Shown: positions 10,761 through 23,040, counted from the first letter of the stretch. The stretch: 64,000 bases of DNA from Ligula intestinalis (GCA_036362985.1 JAYGXS010000002.1:89677441-89741440), one strand, 5' to 3'. Notes: generated by a model not told the origin, from the sequence alone. Numbers and translations are program-made.

Positions 10761-12398
10761 CAGCTTGATTTCTGTTGAAGCACCTCGAGTGATGGCCTAC
10801 CAGTGCTTCCAATCGGCGCCCAACTTTCGGGTGAACTCTTTTTGGTTGACAGATGGCAGTCAAAGTTATATAATTTCCCACAGATGCAGCATTCAAATGT
10901 ATAATCTTCAGTTGCCCAATACGAAGTCGTAGAGGAAGAGTGCCATTACACGGGAAAGACTGTGCACCACAGTGCTGACGGTGAGTACGAGGAAGACGGT
11001 TTTATACCACATAGGTATTACGGCAACTCGTTGCCGACGTGCTTAGGCAGGGCACTATGGCTTTTAGGAACGAGACGTAGACAGTCAATCGAATACTTTG
11101 AGGCCGTGAATACCTGAGAACTTGTGACTGATACGAACGAATGCTCACCAAAATTCTGAAACTGTTATTTCTGGCTGAACAATTTTGAAATTATTCACGT
11201 CCCTTCTCCAGCGAAACTACTATCCGACCTGCGTATGATTTCTTCCCTCATACAAAGACTATCTCCTTCCTCCCTCGAATGCTGTCTGCTCTCCCGTATT
11301 TACCCTTTTATTCGATTGCAAATGACTGAATACGCACCTTCTCGGTTCGGATCCCCTGCGTGTTATCACATTTTCCCAGGATGATTAGATCCCGTGAAGG
11401 GACTTTGTGTTGGAGAGGCTGCTGTCCGTTCCCCGTCTTCCTGATCCGGTTAATCATGGAACCACCAGCACCGCTCCCCACGGACACCCTGCGTGCGAGA
11501 TAGACGTAGCCGTCGGAGGGCCCCTTTGACACCCTCTGCCGCTGAGAGTTTCATATTGTCTCTGTTCACCAACCTCCCATTTTCGCGCTGGTATTTCAGA
11601 CCAATCCTGAGGCCATATGAACGACCTCCTGAAATCATATGAAAACAGAGCCACGCCCCCTCTCTCTCTCTCACTAACAAACACGTTTTCCCAACACTAG
11701 TTTTGCCCTGCATGGCGTTATCATTGAACTCTTGTTGTTCCCTTGTATATAGTCAGGCGATTTGGCCGACTCCCTTCGCCCTTGACTTGATGCATCCGTT
11801 GTTGAGGTTTGTAGATTGTTTATCCTTCACTACTCTTTAATTAAAAGTACCGTATTGCCTTGATAGTTTTTATCATTGGGTTTGACGTACGCGTGACTGC
11901 TGAATACAGAGTCTGAGAAGTAAAGACCACGAAACAGAAACGCCATCTGATTAAGAAAGACGTAAGCTTTTAAGATTAAACGTTGCGCAATGTAATTTCA
12001 TAGTACTTCTGACAGGCCAGAATGTCGGCTTTCGAACGCACATTCCGTAGGACGGCTATGCAAGCTACATTCGTTAAAACATAAATACGTATGTAGTATG
12101 CAGAAGTTAGACCCATTTTCACAGACCTTATTAATGCAAGCAGGTATTGCAGGAAACGTGCATAAAGAAAACTCTTTTATACTCATTCGATAACCACTAT
12201 CGTCTTCTTGAAATTGCAGGAGGGCTATTTTTCTACCTTAAATTGTTTCCAATTGCGATTGTTTTAAGAACGTGAGATATCCATCAAAATTGCAACGTAT
12301 TTTGTCCTTTAATGTTGATGTTCATAAGGTATACAAAATACCTCACATCCAAAATTTTACCTTCTTAATGCCATCGACGAATATACGCTTTTATATAT
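10761..12398. other. No gene recognised
   Basis: No family match was found on either strand. A minus-strand open stretch near 11440-11700 follows a plausible acceptor (TTTCATATGATTTCAG), but its translation does not resemble a KY domain in any frame. A short CT tract lies at about 11660-11673. Confidence 0.35.
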
Positions 12399-12662
12399 TA
12401 CTGGCAAACGTTAGGACCGCGAGATACGCATAGTTCTGGGTAAGTTCTTTTCATCAGTCGCGGACACCTGACTCCAGTATAGCCGCAGAAACTGCTGCCA
12501 CACTCAGTGGATAGGACGGTCGTCTCTAGCTGACTGGTCCCGGGTTCAAAATTCGAGTGTGGCAGCAGTTTCTGCGGCTATGCAGGAGTCAGGTGTCCGC
12601 GACTGACGAAGGGAAATTACCCAGAAATACGCGCATCTCGCGGTCCTAACGTTTGCCAGTCA
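12399..12662. repeat. Long palindrome with a tRNA-like core
   Basis: Arms 12401-12505 and 12555-12660 are about 90% complementary (left ACTGGCAAACGTTAGGACCG, right CGGTCCTAACGTTTGCCAGT). The 49-base loop plus the inner arm ends resemble a tRNA: CCACACTC/GAGTGTGG as acceptor stem, AGTGGATAGGACG as an A-box-like part and GGGTTCAAAATTC as a B-box-like part. It could be a foldback MITE or a tRNA-derived hairpin element. The pairing is seen directly; the tRNA origin is inferred. Confidence 0.7.
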
Positions 12663-13019
12663 TACATTGGTTACTTAAAGTTAGCGAGTAACATAATTGT
12701 TTCGCCCTTGAGAACAAAGCTGAAGTGTCAGCAACTCGCCAGACGAAACAACCAGGGTTAGTGATACCTGGACTAGATCGGAGTACAGCTATGTACTAAT
12801 GCGCTTTTATTTGCCCATAATGTATATAGTTTACAGATTTATAACCCGAAACGAAAATTAAACGGCTGATGGGGCCCAAAATCATCCAGGAATTAAAGTG
12901 TGCTTTAGTTGTTATGTTCCATATGCTTATGTTCATGATTGGTCTGAAATATCTTGCAATTACAAGGTTATCAGCAGCAGTTTACCTACGCACGCCGCCT
13001 TTAAGAACATCCGTCCTCT

Positions 13020-13160
13020 CAGAAGATGGAGATGCGACTACTGGAACAAGAGTTTCATTGTCCTGACGTTCAGATTCCGTCGGTTATCCTTAATCCTGGT
13101 CGCAGCTCCTTCTTCTTAACTGCTTCTTGGAACTCGCATATTCACCTCTACTGGCAGTCC
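13020..13160 (-). repeat. PLE group A terminus fragment
   Basis: GCGACTACTGGAACAAGAGT, then TTCATTGTCCTGACGTTCAG and ATTCCGTCGG, is a diverged inverted copy of the group A terminus (compare 15921-16045). A forward piece (ACTGCTTCTTGGAACTCGCA) follows at about 13115-13160, so this may be a shortened head-to-head pair. Confidence 0.55.
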
Positions 13161-13284
13161 CTCCCCCTCTTTCCTGCTCGCCGGACCCAACGTCCTCAAC
13201 ACGCTGGCGCCAGCATGTATGAGACGGGGGATGCCGATATGACTAATTACTCCCCCCACCCCCCAACCTACCCCACAGCAGACG

Positions 13285-13500
13285 CGCCTTCGTCCTCAAG
13301 GCGGCCAAGGTCTGGTACACCAAACCACCCTACGATCGATCTATCTTACATCCTCTACATCTCCTTTTGACGATGGAGCAGCCCCTCCCGACCACGCAGC
13401 TCCAACTTCCCCTCCTCGCCGCCGGGATCGGAGTCAACCCCGACGGAGCTACTGATCCAACAAGGGCTACTAGCCAGCCAGAAAGGACCATAAAAGCCAC
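13285..13500 (+). repeat. Dispersed repeat D (copy 1)
   Basis: GGCCAAGGTCTGGTACACCA, ACGATGGAGCAGCCCCTC, then ACTGATCCAACAAGGGCTAC and TAGCCAGCCAGA recur at 35470-35705 with about 80% identity by eye. No intact reading frame. The class is unknown. Confidence 0.5.
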
Positions 13501-14216
13501 TGCACCTAACTGACGGGATTATTCTCAATGTCATTGTACTGGCGCGAAGATAAATGGGTGAAAAATGTTTGTCAATACGACTTTTTAATCGTGGAAATGC
13601 AAATATTTGCAGAACTACGACAGTTCAAAGATGCCTTGGCATAAAAAGAACTCCATGAATTCCCAAAGTTTGACACCAGATTTGTGGAGTCATACGTTAA
13701 TTCCAAATTAACAGCAGGACGCATTAGTTGCATGGAAAATCTGTAAAACTACTGGGGACACTTGCGCAGGAACCATATCACCCCCACTTCAAAAGCTGGC
13801 ATCCTGAAGTGTTTGAAGTATTACGAGAATACGGTGCTCAACGGTGGATGTTAACATCCACTTAAGCAATCATTGACGATCAAAACATGTTTTTGTACTC
13901 ATATTTACGCTTCATGAGCTCAGTCAGTGACTAAGTGCGTATAAAGCATAGCATACCAGACATCATGACGAATACTTAGCTGATTTCTATCGGAACAGGG
14001 GCAGGTTGAAAGGAGTTCCGGAGGCAAACTGACATAATGGTCAATTTCGTTGCCGCATACCCATGCCAATGAAACCACGACTTTCGAAAGCGGATGTAGC
14101 TACAAAATGCATTGCTGGTCAACTTCGAGGCCAAATGTTGGTGTTTGTGCGGCGTAAGGGCACTCAGTAATAAAGTAAAGAAAAAATATAGTTGCAAATG
14201 ACGAAAATGTACTAAC

Positions 14217-14446
14217 CAAGTGAGAGCAGTCTTCGGAGGAGTCATTTTTCACAAAGATAAACTTTGCGTTCCATTTCAGCTGCATATTTTGCTGGTAGGC
14301 CAAACGAATGCAGAGTTCGTCAGTGTCCGCCCTGATGAAGGGATCCGAGTGGCTCATCGTTGACAGGCCCAACTCCGCAAATTTGGGACATGGCCCAAGG
14401 TAGTCAGGTGGAAGACTGGGTAGGCCACGAACCGGAGAGGCGCTAT
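14217..14446 (-). CDS. GAS2-KY gene, KY-domain exon (most 3' found)
   Basis: The exon has acceptor CTTACTGCAG before AT-AGC and donor TTG|GTTAGT. It gives 76 codons after two carried bases: LPPDYLGPCPKFAELGLSTM, then SHSDPFIRADTDELCIRLAY, QQNMQLKWNAKFIFVKNDSS and EDCSHL. The pattern (LGP.PKFAELGL..SH.DP.I..D.D.L.I) opens a KY-family beta-rich repeat. It needs a preceding exon ending in phase 1, but the 18037 exon ends in phase 0, so one exon of 3n+1 bases is missing from this model. It ends in a donor, so at least one more exon follows; I could not find it between 1 and 14216. Confidence 0.75.
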
Positions 14447-17400
14447 CTGCAGTAAGCCGATACCGCCATATCTGAGTGGGACAGAATAAGAGGAGGACGT
14501 ATTTATCTTAAAGAAAAGGACCTTATGTGCAGACTTGACGTATTATAATTTAAAATTTGCGAAAATTCCCTTTGAAAAAAAGAGAGCCCATTCCAGCATA
14601 GTTAGGAAAGGGCCAACTTAAGGGTATCAACAGTTCCATTCTGGCGCACCTCGTAGACTCAGACTATTGCGTGGATGCCACAGAGGCCTTCTGAGTGATC
14701 TAAAAGGTGCCCTCAAGCTATTCAAAATTCCTCGGACAGCGTCTGTTGGCTGCGGCAGAGGCGGCCGCCACCAGGCTACGCCGACCGGCCCTGTGCACCT
14801 AAAATAATTTCGCCGCAGCGCCGCAGTCACCATGTACAAAACTAGCTAACACGGAAACGGGCCCCGCAGAGACGAACAAGATCCAAACGCAACCACACAC
14901 ACCTTATCACGTCTCTTTGACGTCGGTCTGTCTATACATTGACATTCTGACCATAACTTCCCCAATCCACATTTTGTCTACGAGTTTGTACTCGAATGAG
15001 CTGAGGCTGAAAAAAGTTCGATCACTGTGCAAAGTTTTGAAAGTCCCGCCCGCAGACGCCTACGCAGAATTTTGTATAGCCACCGAACTAGCCAATTGCT
15101 GGTCTACACTTATTCGGTAGTGAAGTTTGTATATCTAACTCCCCCTACTGACTAAATCAATCAGCATCTCCACATGTGAGACGAACACCCAGAGCCTTGT
15201 AGTGGGCGATATTACTCTTCTTTCTCTAAATATCCGTCCAGAAGAAATACATAAGTATGGGGGTCAAATTGATAACTTGGCGTTTACTTGACAATGCGAC
15301 TGAAGGTGATACGGCAGCATACCTACATGTTTATGCACAAAAGGGCTGGTTTATAGCTCCTTACTTGTGCCTTAAAACACATTATATGATTTCTGTCTGG
15401 TTCCAGCAATGGGTGCACAGTCAGCTCTTCCTCTTTTACCCGCCATACTTCAGAATTGGCAGAATCATCGCGAGTACAAAAGGGCTCATTCTTCTGACCG
15501 GTGCTGTGATCAGTTGGTAAAGCACACATTATTGAAGAGATAAGTTACTCTTGGCTTAGTAACAGCATACGGAACCTAAACCGAGTTCACGAAAACGAAC
15601 TAATGTATAAATATGTATCTAATCACAAGCTCAAGGTTGCTTTACTATTGTAGTACATAAATTTGAAGGTGTCTGTGCTGCGGGCTATCAGTACTTCTTA
15701 AGAGTCTAGCCTAGCCAAATACCAGCAACAAGGAGCCTGCATCCGACTGCGACCAATAATTCTTTTGCCGATGTGGGCTGCCTCCAAGGTCATATGCCCA
15801 CACGATGACTTTAAATATCTGGACGAAAAACACACACGCGTGCCCCATAAGTTGCAGTTCCTGAAGGGCCACTTAGTTGCCTCACGCAGTAGGTGACCTT
15901 ATCCAAACACTTCCAATCATAAGACGAAGATGCGATCACTGGAACAAGAGTTTTATTTGCCTGACGTTTCGGATTCCGTCGGGAATCCTTAGTCATAGGT
16001 AATCGTAAACAGGTCTGAGACATGCGCAGATAAGAGGTCCCTTGTTTTCCCAGACTGTATCCAGCAATCACGCGTACGCCAAAACCAGTGATAACAACTA
16101 CCAAGGTGGTGCGGTACTATTAAGAGAAATAGTACACAATAAATACACAAACCTTAACAATGGATATTCCAAGTCAAGAGCAAAGGGAGTCGGTCAAAGG
16201 GGCATGGATCTGTTTTTATAGGATTTCAGGCGGCAGTTCCTGTGGCCTCCCATTGGTCTGAAAACACCAACGTCAAAGGGGGGGGCGCACTTGAACTGAG
16301 AAAATACTGTACTGGCAAGGGGGTGGGTTGCAAGCGTTTGAAGTCAGTGGTAGTGGGGTGGCTCGATGAGTGGTTCGCGGAGTAGCCGCGGGCGCTGGGT
16401 CAAAAAAGGGGGAGGGGGGAACAGACAGCTGGGTTGCCATGCGAAATTGAACTGTGAAAATCGAAAGAAAGGGTCAAGACCGGGGGAGGGCAATATTCAG
16501 TCATGTGCATTTGAGTGAGTCATGGGCGGCCAGCACTCCGGGGGGAAGGGGGCAGCCTTCAAAAGAGGTAAACAATCATTTTGCAGATCGGACGGGAGTT
16601 CTGTTGGAAAAGAGCTGTGGAGGATTTAAAACTTGTTCAGCCGGAAATAACACATACCATGGTTACGTATAAGCCAATCTTATCTCTCAGTTAGTGAGTT
16701 GCACACGGACTGGGAGGACATGGTCAGTCCGTCCCAAGGCCGGGTCTTGCCCTAAGGCGGCCACCCGAGACAGCAACTCCGGGTTTTGTACAAAATAAAC
16801 TCTCCTCCTGGGCTTCCATGTTTACACCCGTTTTGTTGTGTAGTTCTTTGTGGGTTCTCAGGGGCGTAATCAGATGGGGACACCACAAAGTGCCACCATT
16901 ACAACAGAACTGGCGTCCAACTGACACGTAAAGCTCTTTATTGTGAACGAATAAGACGAAATTAGTTGTGAGCAACATTCTCTGACCAAAGTGCATATAC
17001 TGTATCCCGCTTAATTACATTCAATGCTTCCTCATCTTTTCGTTAGTCCCGAAACATCCAGTAAGAAAATGCATAATGAAGAAGCACACTATTCTGTGCT
17101 GACAAGTCAGTAACCAATCTCTTCACTGAAAACGAACGTGCTAAAAATTTGAGCAAAAGAAAAGTAACCTACAGTAGGTGTATTATCTCGTTAAATGACA
17201 TTCGAGTATTTGAAATGTTTTTGTTTTATTTCATTAGATTACTTAAGTAATATTGGAATGTTTAGAATCGGTCAGTCGACTGCCAAAATGTATCAGTAAC
17301 GGCAGGAGGTTGGTTTTTTTTAATAAGGTCCTTTTCGACCGTCTAGAGAAACTTCATTCTGGAAAAAATGTATACCCAAGTTGTATTCGTTATGCATTTC

Positions 17401-18036
17401 GATTATTGGAAAATTTTCTTTCTTTGAGCATATATTTTGCAGGACAGAATTTATGCCGAGCATATTTTCCTAAATAAGTAAAGGATAAAGCACTTTTTTG
17501 CGTATTTACTGCAAAATATATTTGAAGTCATATAGGCACCGAACATCAATTGGCAATATGCCTATGACCTAAGTGGTCACTTTTCCGGAGTGAAGCTTTG
17601 AAGGCGGTCAGTAAGAAGCTCGTGTAAATGTCTGAATACTGACGTGAGAGAAATATCTTTGAATTATGTTGCATGCTAGTAAATAATTCAATCCCTCCTA
17701 AATAATCGTTTCTAAACGAAAACAGACTTCAGCACTTTTATTCACGTTTGGTGATACGGAAAATCTGCTGTGTTTAAATCAACATTCACACTCAGCAGAG
17801 ATATGACAAGTGTTCTAGTGAGAGCGAAGACATTCAAAACAAATGTTTTGAGAAAATACTCGATTTTACTGGTTAAGTGACTGACAACGCATTTTGTAGG
17901 ATAGATGACGTGCCATAACCAGCAGGGAGAACAGCAGAGGATATGAGAAATAATCATTTGACTGTAGGTAGTATCGAATTCATGCGGCTGGAAGCCCTCC
18001 AACGCCATTAACCGAAAAACTGTAAGCGATACTTAC
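14447..18036 (-). other. Intron of GAS2-KY gene, with PLE terminus
   Basis: Contains a group A terminus at 15921-16045 and G-rich unique sequence around 16200-16570. A small exon of 3n+1 bases should lie here, because the flanking exons are out of phase. No other coding signal was recognised. Confidence 0.5.
15921..16045 (-). repeat. PLE group A terminus, solo
   Basis: On the minus strand: ATGACTAAGGATTCCCGACG, GAATCCGAAACGTCAGGC, AAATAAAACTCTTG, TTCCAGTGATCGCATC. It is the variant that lacks CTGATGA but keeps the hairpin, GAAA and ACGTC. No coding sequence adjoins it. Confidence 0.65.
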
Positions 18037-18330
18037 CATGAGGTATGAGTCACCATCTCGTTGGGGGTCATTGGCATAGATGTTTAGAGCGTACTCGCCA
18101 GCGTCGGGCAGGAAAATTGAGAAGACGAATTCTGTATAATTCCAGAGAGGGCGTTGTAGGATGCAGCGTTTCATGGCATCCGCGGACAACAGCGTGGACT
18201 TAAGTTCACCCATCAGCCGGGGTAAAGGACGGCTCGAATTTATGCTGATGAAGTGTAGCTCCACGCTCCCCTGATTGGCTCGAACAGTGGGCTCCCGACA
18301 GACGGCGCGGATGTTGAAACGCTTTGCATT
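18037..18330 (-). CDS. GAS2-KY gene, KY-repeat exon
   Basis: Exactly 98 codons between acceptor CCGCTTGAAG|AAT and donor CTCATG|GTAAGT (phase 0 to 0). It reads NAKRFNIRAVCREPTVRANQ, GSVELHFISI, then FSIFLPDAGEYALNIYANDP and QRDGDSYLM. The LPDAGEYALNIYA core is characteristic of the repeated domain after the transglutaminase-like core in kyphoscoliosis peptidase and hillarin. It joins in phase to the 20793 exon. The acceptor pyrimidine tract is weak (TTTTCGGCTTTCCGCTTGAAG). Confidence 0.8.
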
Positions 18331-18589
18331 CTTCAAGCGGAAAGCCGAAAATTAAGGTTCTAAAGGAGTCTAGGCAGCTGAATAGGGAAGCTTTCCACAA
18401 CTTGCCATACTATACCTCATTTACTTTAGGCAGCTGCATCTGGGTAGCAGGGAGAGATGTTCAGCGGAAAACGGGACTATATATCAGCAATAGCGTTGAT
18501 GAATAGTGGCTTTGAAACGTTTTCAAAAAGATTGGTTAAGGAAGTTTTGGGGATCAGATAAACTTTAACAATGACTGGTCTTCCGTCTT

Positions 18590-18960
18590 ATAAGACATTT
18601 TTTTCCGACACTAACGAAAATGTCGTGCAACATGCCGACATATGCGAAAGGTCGATACTCATTCGCTGAACGGAATTGACTCAGGTTGCAAAACTGATTC
18701 TTGTGTAGTCTATTCTGAAGTCATCTCAGTCATGATAGGATGCGGGCTTTTTAATGAGCTTCGTTCAGACGACTAAAAAAAGTATGTTCTGCAAAAATAA
18801 CTACTTAAGTGGAATCCGCATTTATCATTGATTTTGACGGCCTTAATAACTTCAAATATATTTTATGGAAAACGTTAACGAAAAAATACATTGCTTAAAC
18901 TCGTTTGGCTGCAAATTACGACTTTTTAAAAATTCTATACGCCCTTATGACTACGCTGAG
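18590..18960 (+). repeat. Dispersed repeat E, single arm
   Basis: GACATATGCGAAAGGTCGAT, TAGTCTATTCTGAAGTCAT, ATGATAGGATGCGGGCTTTT, then TCAAATATATTTTATGGAAA parallels both arms of the inverted pair at 30766-31705. It lies in the intron between the 20793 and 18330 exons. It is non-coding. Confidence 0.55.
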
Positions 18961-19529
18961 TGTAAGTCAGGCTTGTGAAAATATAAGTGCTTACTTGCTT
19001 TACACCAATTTAGCGCATTTCACTGTAGAGGTTATTATTCTGCTAGACAGTGTGTGCTCTGTGTAAGTTTACGAGCATGTCCAGAGACTTTCGAAAATTC
19101 CCTCTGCAAAACAAGGAAGCAGCTATATGAGACGATGTCTGACAGATGAGATATTGCATCATTATTGTAGATTAGGGCTAATCAAGACGGCCTCACTCGT
19201 AAGGGCAACCAGTCGACCTGCTCGTTGCGGTTGCTCATGTGCAGTTTATTAAATTGTAGTCGAAAGAACAGGACAAAGTTCACTTCCCTGACCAAACGGA
19301 ATAAGAACGGCGAAAGAAAGCCGGATAAGTTAGCTTAAAACCCCCAGACTAGTGACAGTCATGCAACGAATATCTTTGCCTTCTCGAGGACAAACAGCAA
19401 ATATTTCTAAGCGCAGAGTTCGTTCTGCAAGAGTGCCTAAATGCTGTCGCAAGTAGAGAAAAGAAATAGAGGATTTACCTCCATTTTGCCGTATCCATCA
19501 GAGCCCTCGTGCGGGAAGTGTGAAAGACA

Positions 19530-19735
19530 GGCGCAAGTTATCTGAATGATGGTTCACGGGCCCACGTCTATAAAACAGATGCAACGACCTGGCCAATCCG
19601 TAGTCGGTGCTGAAGCTCAGTTTGGCAAAAGTAATTCACCATTCGAGGAAAGCACAGGCCACCGCTTCGCTATACGCCAGCGGTAGAGAGCCAGATCAAT
19701 CATCGTGTCAAATTCTCCCTCGTGAGATGAAAGTT
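19530..19735 (+). pseudogene. PLE group A endonuclease remnant
   Basis: TGAATGATGGTTCACGGGCC, CAACGACCTGGCCAATCCGT, then CATTCGAGGAAAGCACAGGC align with 10300-10440 of the GIY-YIG frame. The frame is broken and only the C-terminal part is left. Confidence 0.55.
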
Positions 19736-20792
19736 TAGCAGGCCACGGAGCGCACGCTAGCAGTCAGGTTTTTAGTGCACAATATCCGCAATCACATCTG
19801 CTTCCGCTCAATATATGCTATGTGAAACGGCATCAAACAATACCACTGATAGCTTCTATAGAAGAGCTGTAACTGTAAGCATTGGTCGACTACACATCGC
19901 TAAATAAAGCAGGAATCAGTTTTATGCTTCGGTTACAAAGCACACATGATAAGAACAAACTCGCTCCATCCAATAGCATAGGGCTTTGTGATAAACACAG
20001 AGAACTTTGCCTTTTTGCGTTCCATAAGGCCAACACAAACACGAACCTCAAGTCTCATCGTACCTAAAAATTCATCCTGAACAAAGACATAATTTCCTTT
20101 TAATGTAGCACAAATGGACCAACCTTATGGAACAGTCCTATTCTTCTGTGCTGCTGAGGAAAGGGGAACGTTCAGAATCTGTGCCAAAAATAACTTTAAT
20201 TTTCCTTTTTGTTATTCAGTTTTTTGTACTTACAATTAAAGTAACTGCAAGCCGGGCAAGTGAAGAAGGTAGAGCCCTTACTTGACTAACACTACTTGAA
20301 CGAAGCTTCTTGAATGTTTCCTTTTTCTGCTCAACAGTATCTGCTATCTTTAAGCTAAATAGTATTTCTAGAGACGTTTATAAATTCATTTGCTCATTCG
20401 GGGTGAAATCAACTACATGAGACAATGCCTAACAAGTGACATATTATGAGGGGGGTTGTAGATGAAGGCTAATCAAAAACGCCTCACCATTTAAGCCAAC
20501 AAGGAGTCCTGCTTTTCACGGTAGCTCATGCTCCGTTTATAGAAAGTATAACCGGAGGGATACAGGTAAGTTAATTCCCCTTGCAAAATGGATAAGTAGG
20601 GCGAAAGAAGGCCCAGTAAATTAAGCTATAAACGTCACAGACTAGTGACTGTCATGCAACCACCACTCTTTTCTTTTCGAGTGCAAACGGAAAATATTTG
20701 AAGGCATACAGTCCGTTCTGCAAGCGTGCTAGAGTGGCGCGACCTTGTCTGGACACCGTGGCTAACTTAGTAGCGAATAAAACAAGACCTAC

Positions 20793-21051
20793 CTCTGTCT
20801 TGCCGTATTCACCAGAGCGGTCGTGTGGGAAGGGCGGAAGACAGGCCTGGGGTGAAACCTTCGCTGTCAGGTGGTACTCGCACACCTTTGTGTACTGATT
20901 GTCTGCGGTTTCTGCGGCGTCGGAGGCGATAGCAAGCTCGCGCTGCGTGGGATTGACGTATATGGACAGTATATAAGCACCTGGCTTCGGTGGACGTACA
21001 TAGACGGCTAAACGACTGTCCTTTTCCAGAACCTCGTGGCGCGCATAGCGC
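20793..21051 (-). CDS. GAS2-KY gene, KY-repeat exon
   Basis: Acceptor ATTCTGCCTTTCAG, then one carried base and 86 codons to donor ACAGAG|GTAGGT. The carried G joins AT from the 22188 exon to make Met. Residues include RYARHEVLEKDSRLAVYVRP, PKPGAYILSIYVNPTQREL, YTKVCEYHLTAKVSPQACLP and PFPHDRSGEYGKTE. P..GAYIL.IY is again the KY-repeat core, and the CLPPFP...GE.G linker leads into the next repeat at 18330. Confidence 0.82.
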
Positions 21052-22187
21052 CTGAAAGGCAGAATAGATGTGTCATCAAAACCAAGAATATTTGAGATAT
21101 GTAGGGCATGTTCGAACATCGATTTTGACTATGCTATGGCGATGGCTACATGCAAAAATCATGACGAAAATTTGCTTGGTAGTTAAACCTATATGTGGTC
21201 ACATAATTTTGACCCATTGAACGAGATACTCATGACAAAGCCTTTTAGTAGAGAAAACTGCCTTTTTAGTTCAGTTTGTTGACGTAATAGGAATAAGTTT
21301 TGGTGACATCAAAAGTGGCCTTATATCAAAGAAATATCTTGTGCTATATCTGCAGAAACAAAATCTTAGTAGTATGTATTATGCTATGGGAGAACCTCAA
21401 AAAAAGTGGGAAAACATTAAAACATATCCGTTCCTGAACCGATGAATTGAGCTCAAATTTGAAATTTGCAACAATTTTTGCTACTGCATCAAGCTTCGTC
21501 GTAATATATATGTATAATAGGCCGGGAATGGCCATCCTAGTCTCCCCTGTCTTTGTCGGTCATTTCCTTCTGCCTATATAATTAGCCGCCTTGCGGCGTA
21601 ACCTGGAGTGTGAGTTCCAAAGGCAGCATGGACGGAAGGGTGTGTCCCCTGACCGATCGGTGTATGCTTATTTGCCCTTATATATGTATTTTTATTTTGA
21701 TGCCTTAATTATTCCCAGAAGAGGAACAGGGGCAATTCCTGGCGTCAAGTTATATTTAAGTTGACGTCACGAAACCATTGTCGTTCTTATCGTCAGAGCG
21801 AGTTACCTACCCTTGTACCGGCCTCGAATGCTTGCGTCTCATCACCAGCCTCGTGTTATAACCGTTCGAATATTCATTCATTTATACTTACGTTAACTCG
21901 TTAATGAACTTTCACTGATTGCTGACGGAACTTGCACACCAGGTCTCTCCTCAGGGTTCACTCTTGAGATCCGCCAGCAATCTCTTTCTGTTGATATATT
22001 ACTGAAAATTCGATTCCCTGGTGGTAAATCAGAAAGAAGAGGAGCTTTCACCGTGATAAATTTATTATAAACTACTCGAAACGTCACCTCTCCCAGTGAA
22101 CGCTCCTCTGCCTTCCTATTTATATGTTAAAGGCGCTATATGAGGTCTTTTTGAAAAATGTAAAATGTAGTATCTCAAATGACATAC

Positions 22188-22346
22188 ATCAAAGGAACTT
22201 TGTTATAGTGCTCAGTGAAGTCCTGATCATCGAACTTGAGCTCGGTGTCGAAGAAGAGGAAGTCTTCACTGCCCCGTGGAAACCCAACATCTATACGGAT
22301 CTCCGGGTCGGTGAACTCCACAACACCATTGCGGTGGGTGAGTAGG
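22188..22346 (-). CDS. GAS2-KY gene, first KY-repeat exon
   Basis: Acceptor AATCTCAG, one carried base, 52 codons, two bases, then donor GAT|GTATGT. It encodes LLTHRNGVVEFTDPEIRIDV, GFPRGSEDFLFFDTELKFDD and QDFTEHYNKVPL, the start of the beta-rich KY repeat. It joins in phase to 21051. The upstream exon (29306) ends in phase 0, so an exon of 3n+2 bases must lie in between; it should encode the short linker after NPITLE. Confidence 0.75.
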
Positions 22347-22710
22347 CTGAGATTGTATTTGAAGAAGGGGGATAATACGAAAGCGAACGACTCAAATTCC
22401 TAGGAATTCAAGGAGATAGAAAAAATGCATTTGAGCTTGTCCAGCCAACCACAAGTAGGAAATTATCTTCTTACGCCTGACTAGAAGGAAGACGCCTCTA
22501 TCGTCTGAGGCCTATAGACTCACTGTGAAGGAGTGAAAGTCATTATGTTTGCAATTATTGGTATCCATTGCTAACAAGTCCCCGTAATACAAGTGGTTCT
22601 CTGTAAGATCACATTAAAATAAGTGTTGGGGTTATAGTTAGGTAGGGGTAGGGGCAAGGATATGGGCAGGATAAAGGGGACATCTGAAGGTAAGGTTTGC
22701 ATTACAGTTG

Positions 22711-23040
22711 GGATGAGGACACAGGATTGAGAAAAAGATGACTCGATCGATGGAAAAATTCTTTTATTCGACTGAAGTTTCGAGATGCGCCGCGGATTTG
22801 CCCTCAGAGACATGGTCAGACAGCAGTAGCCAATACGGATAGGGCATGCACAGGAGTTTGCAGTATTTATGGAATACAGTCATTACTGAAAATCCTTGTG
22901 CATGCCCTACCCGTATTTGCTACTGCTGTCCGACCATGTCTCTGAGGGCGAATCCGCAGCGCATCTCGAAACGTTAGTCGAATAAAAGAATTTTCCCATC
23001 GACCGAGTCGTCTTCTTCTTAATCTTTTGTCCTCATTCCA
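22711..23040. repeat. Palindrome of two PLE group A termini
   Basis: Arms 22711-22853 and 22896-23040 are complementary (outer GGATGAGGACACAGGATTGA against TCTTTTGTCCTCATTCC). Each arm holds a terminus with the hairpin and GAAACGTTAGTCG-like end, but the core reads CTGAGGG instead of CTGATGA, so the ribozymes should be inactive. The arms share the same substitutions and extend beyond the terminus, suggesting that the palindrome arose locally by inverted duplication. Confidence 0.65.

Noticed and set aside
11440..11713. Possible last KY exon on - after TTTCATATGATTTCAG
   Set aside because: None of the three frames resembles a KY domain or the expected continuation after CSHL.
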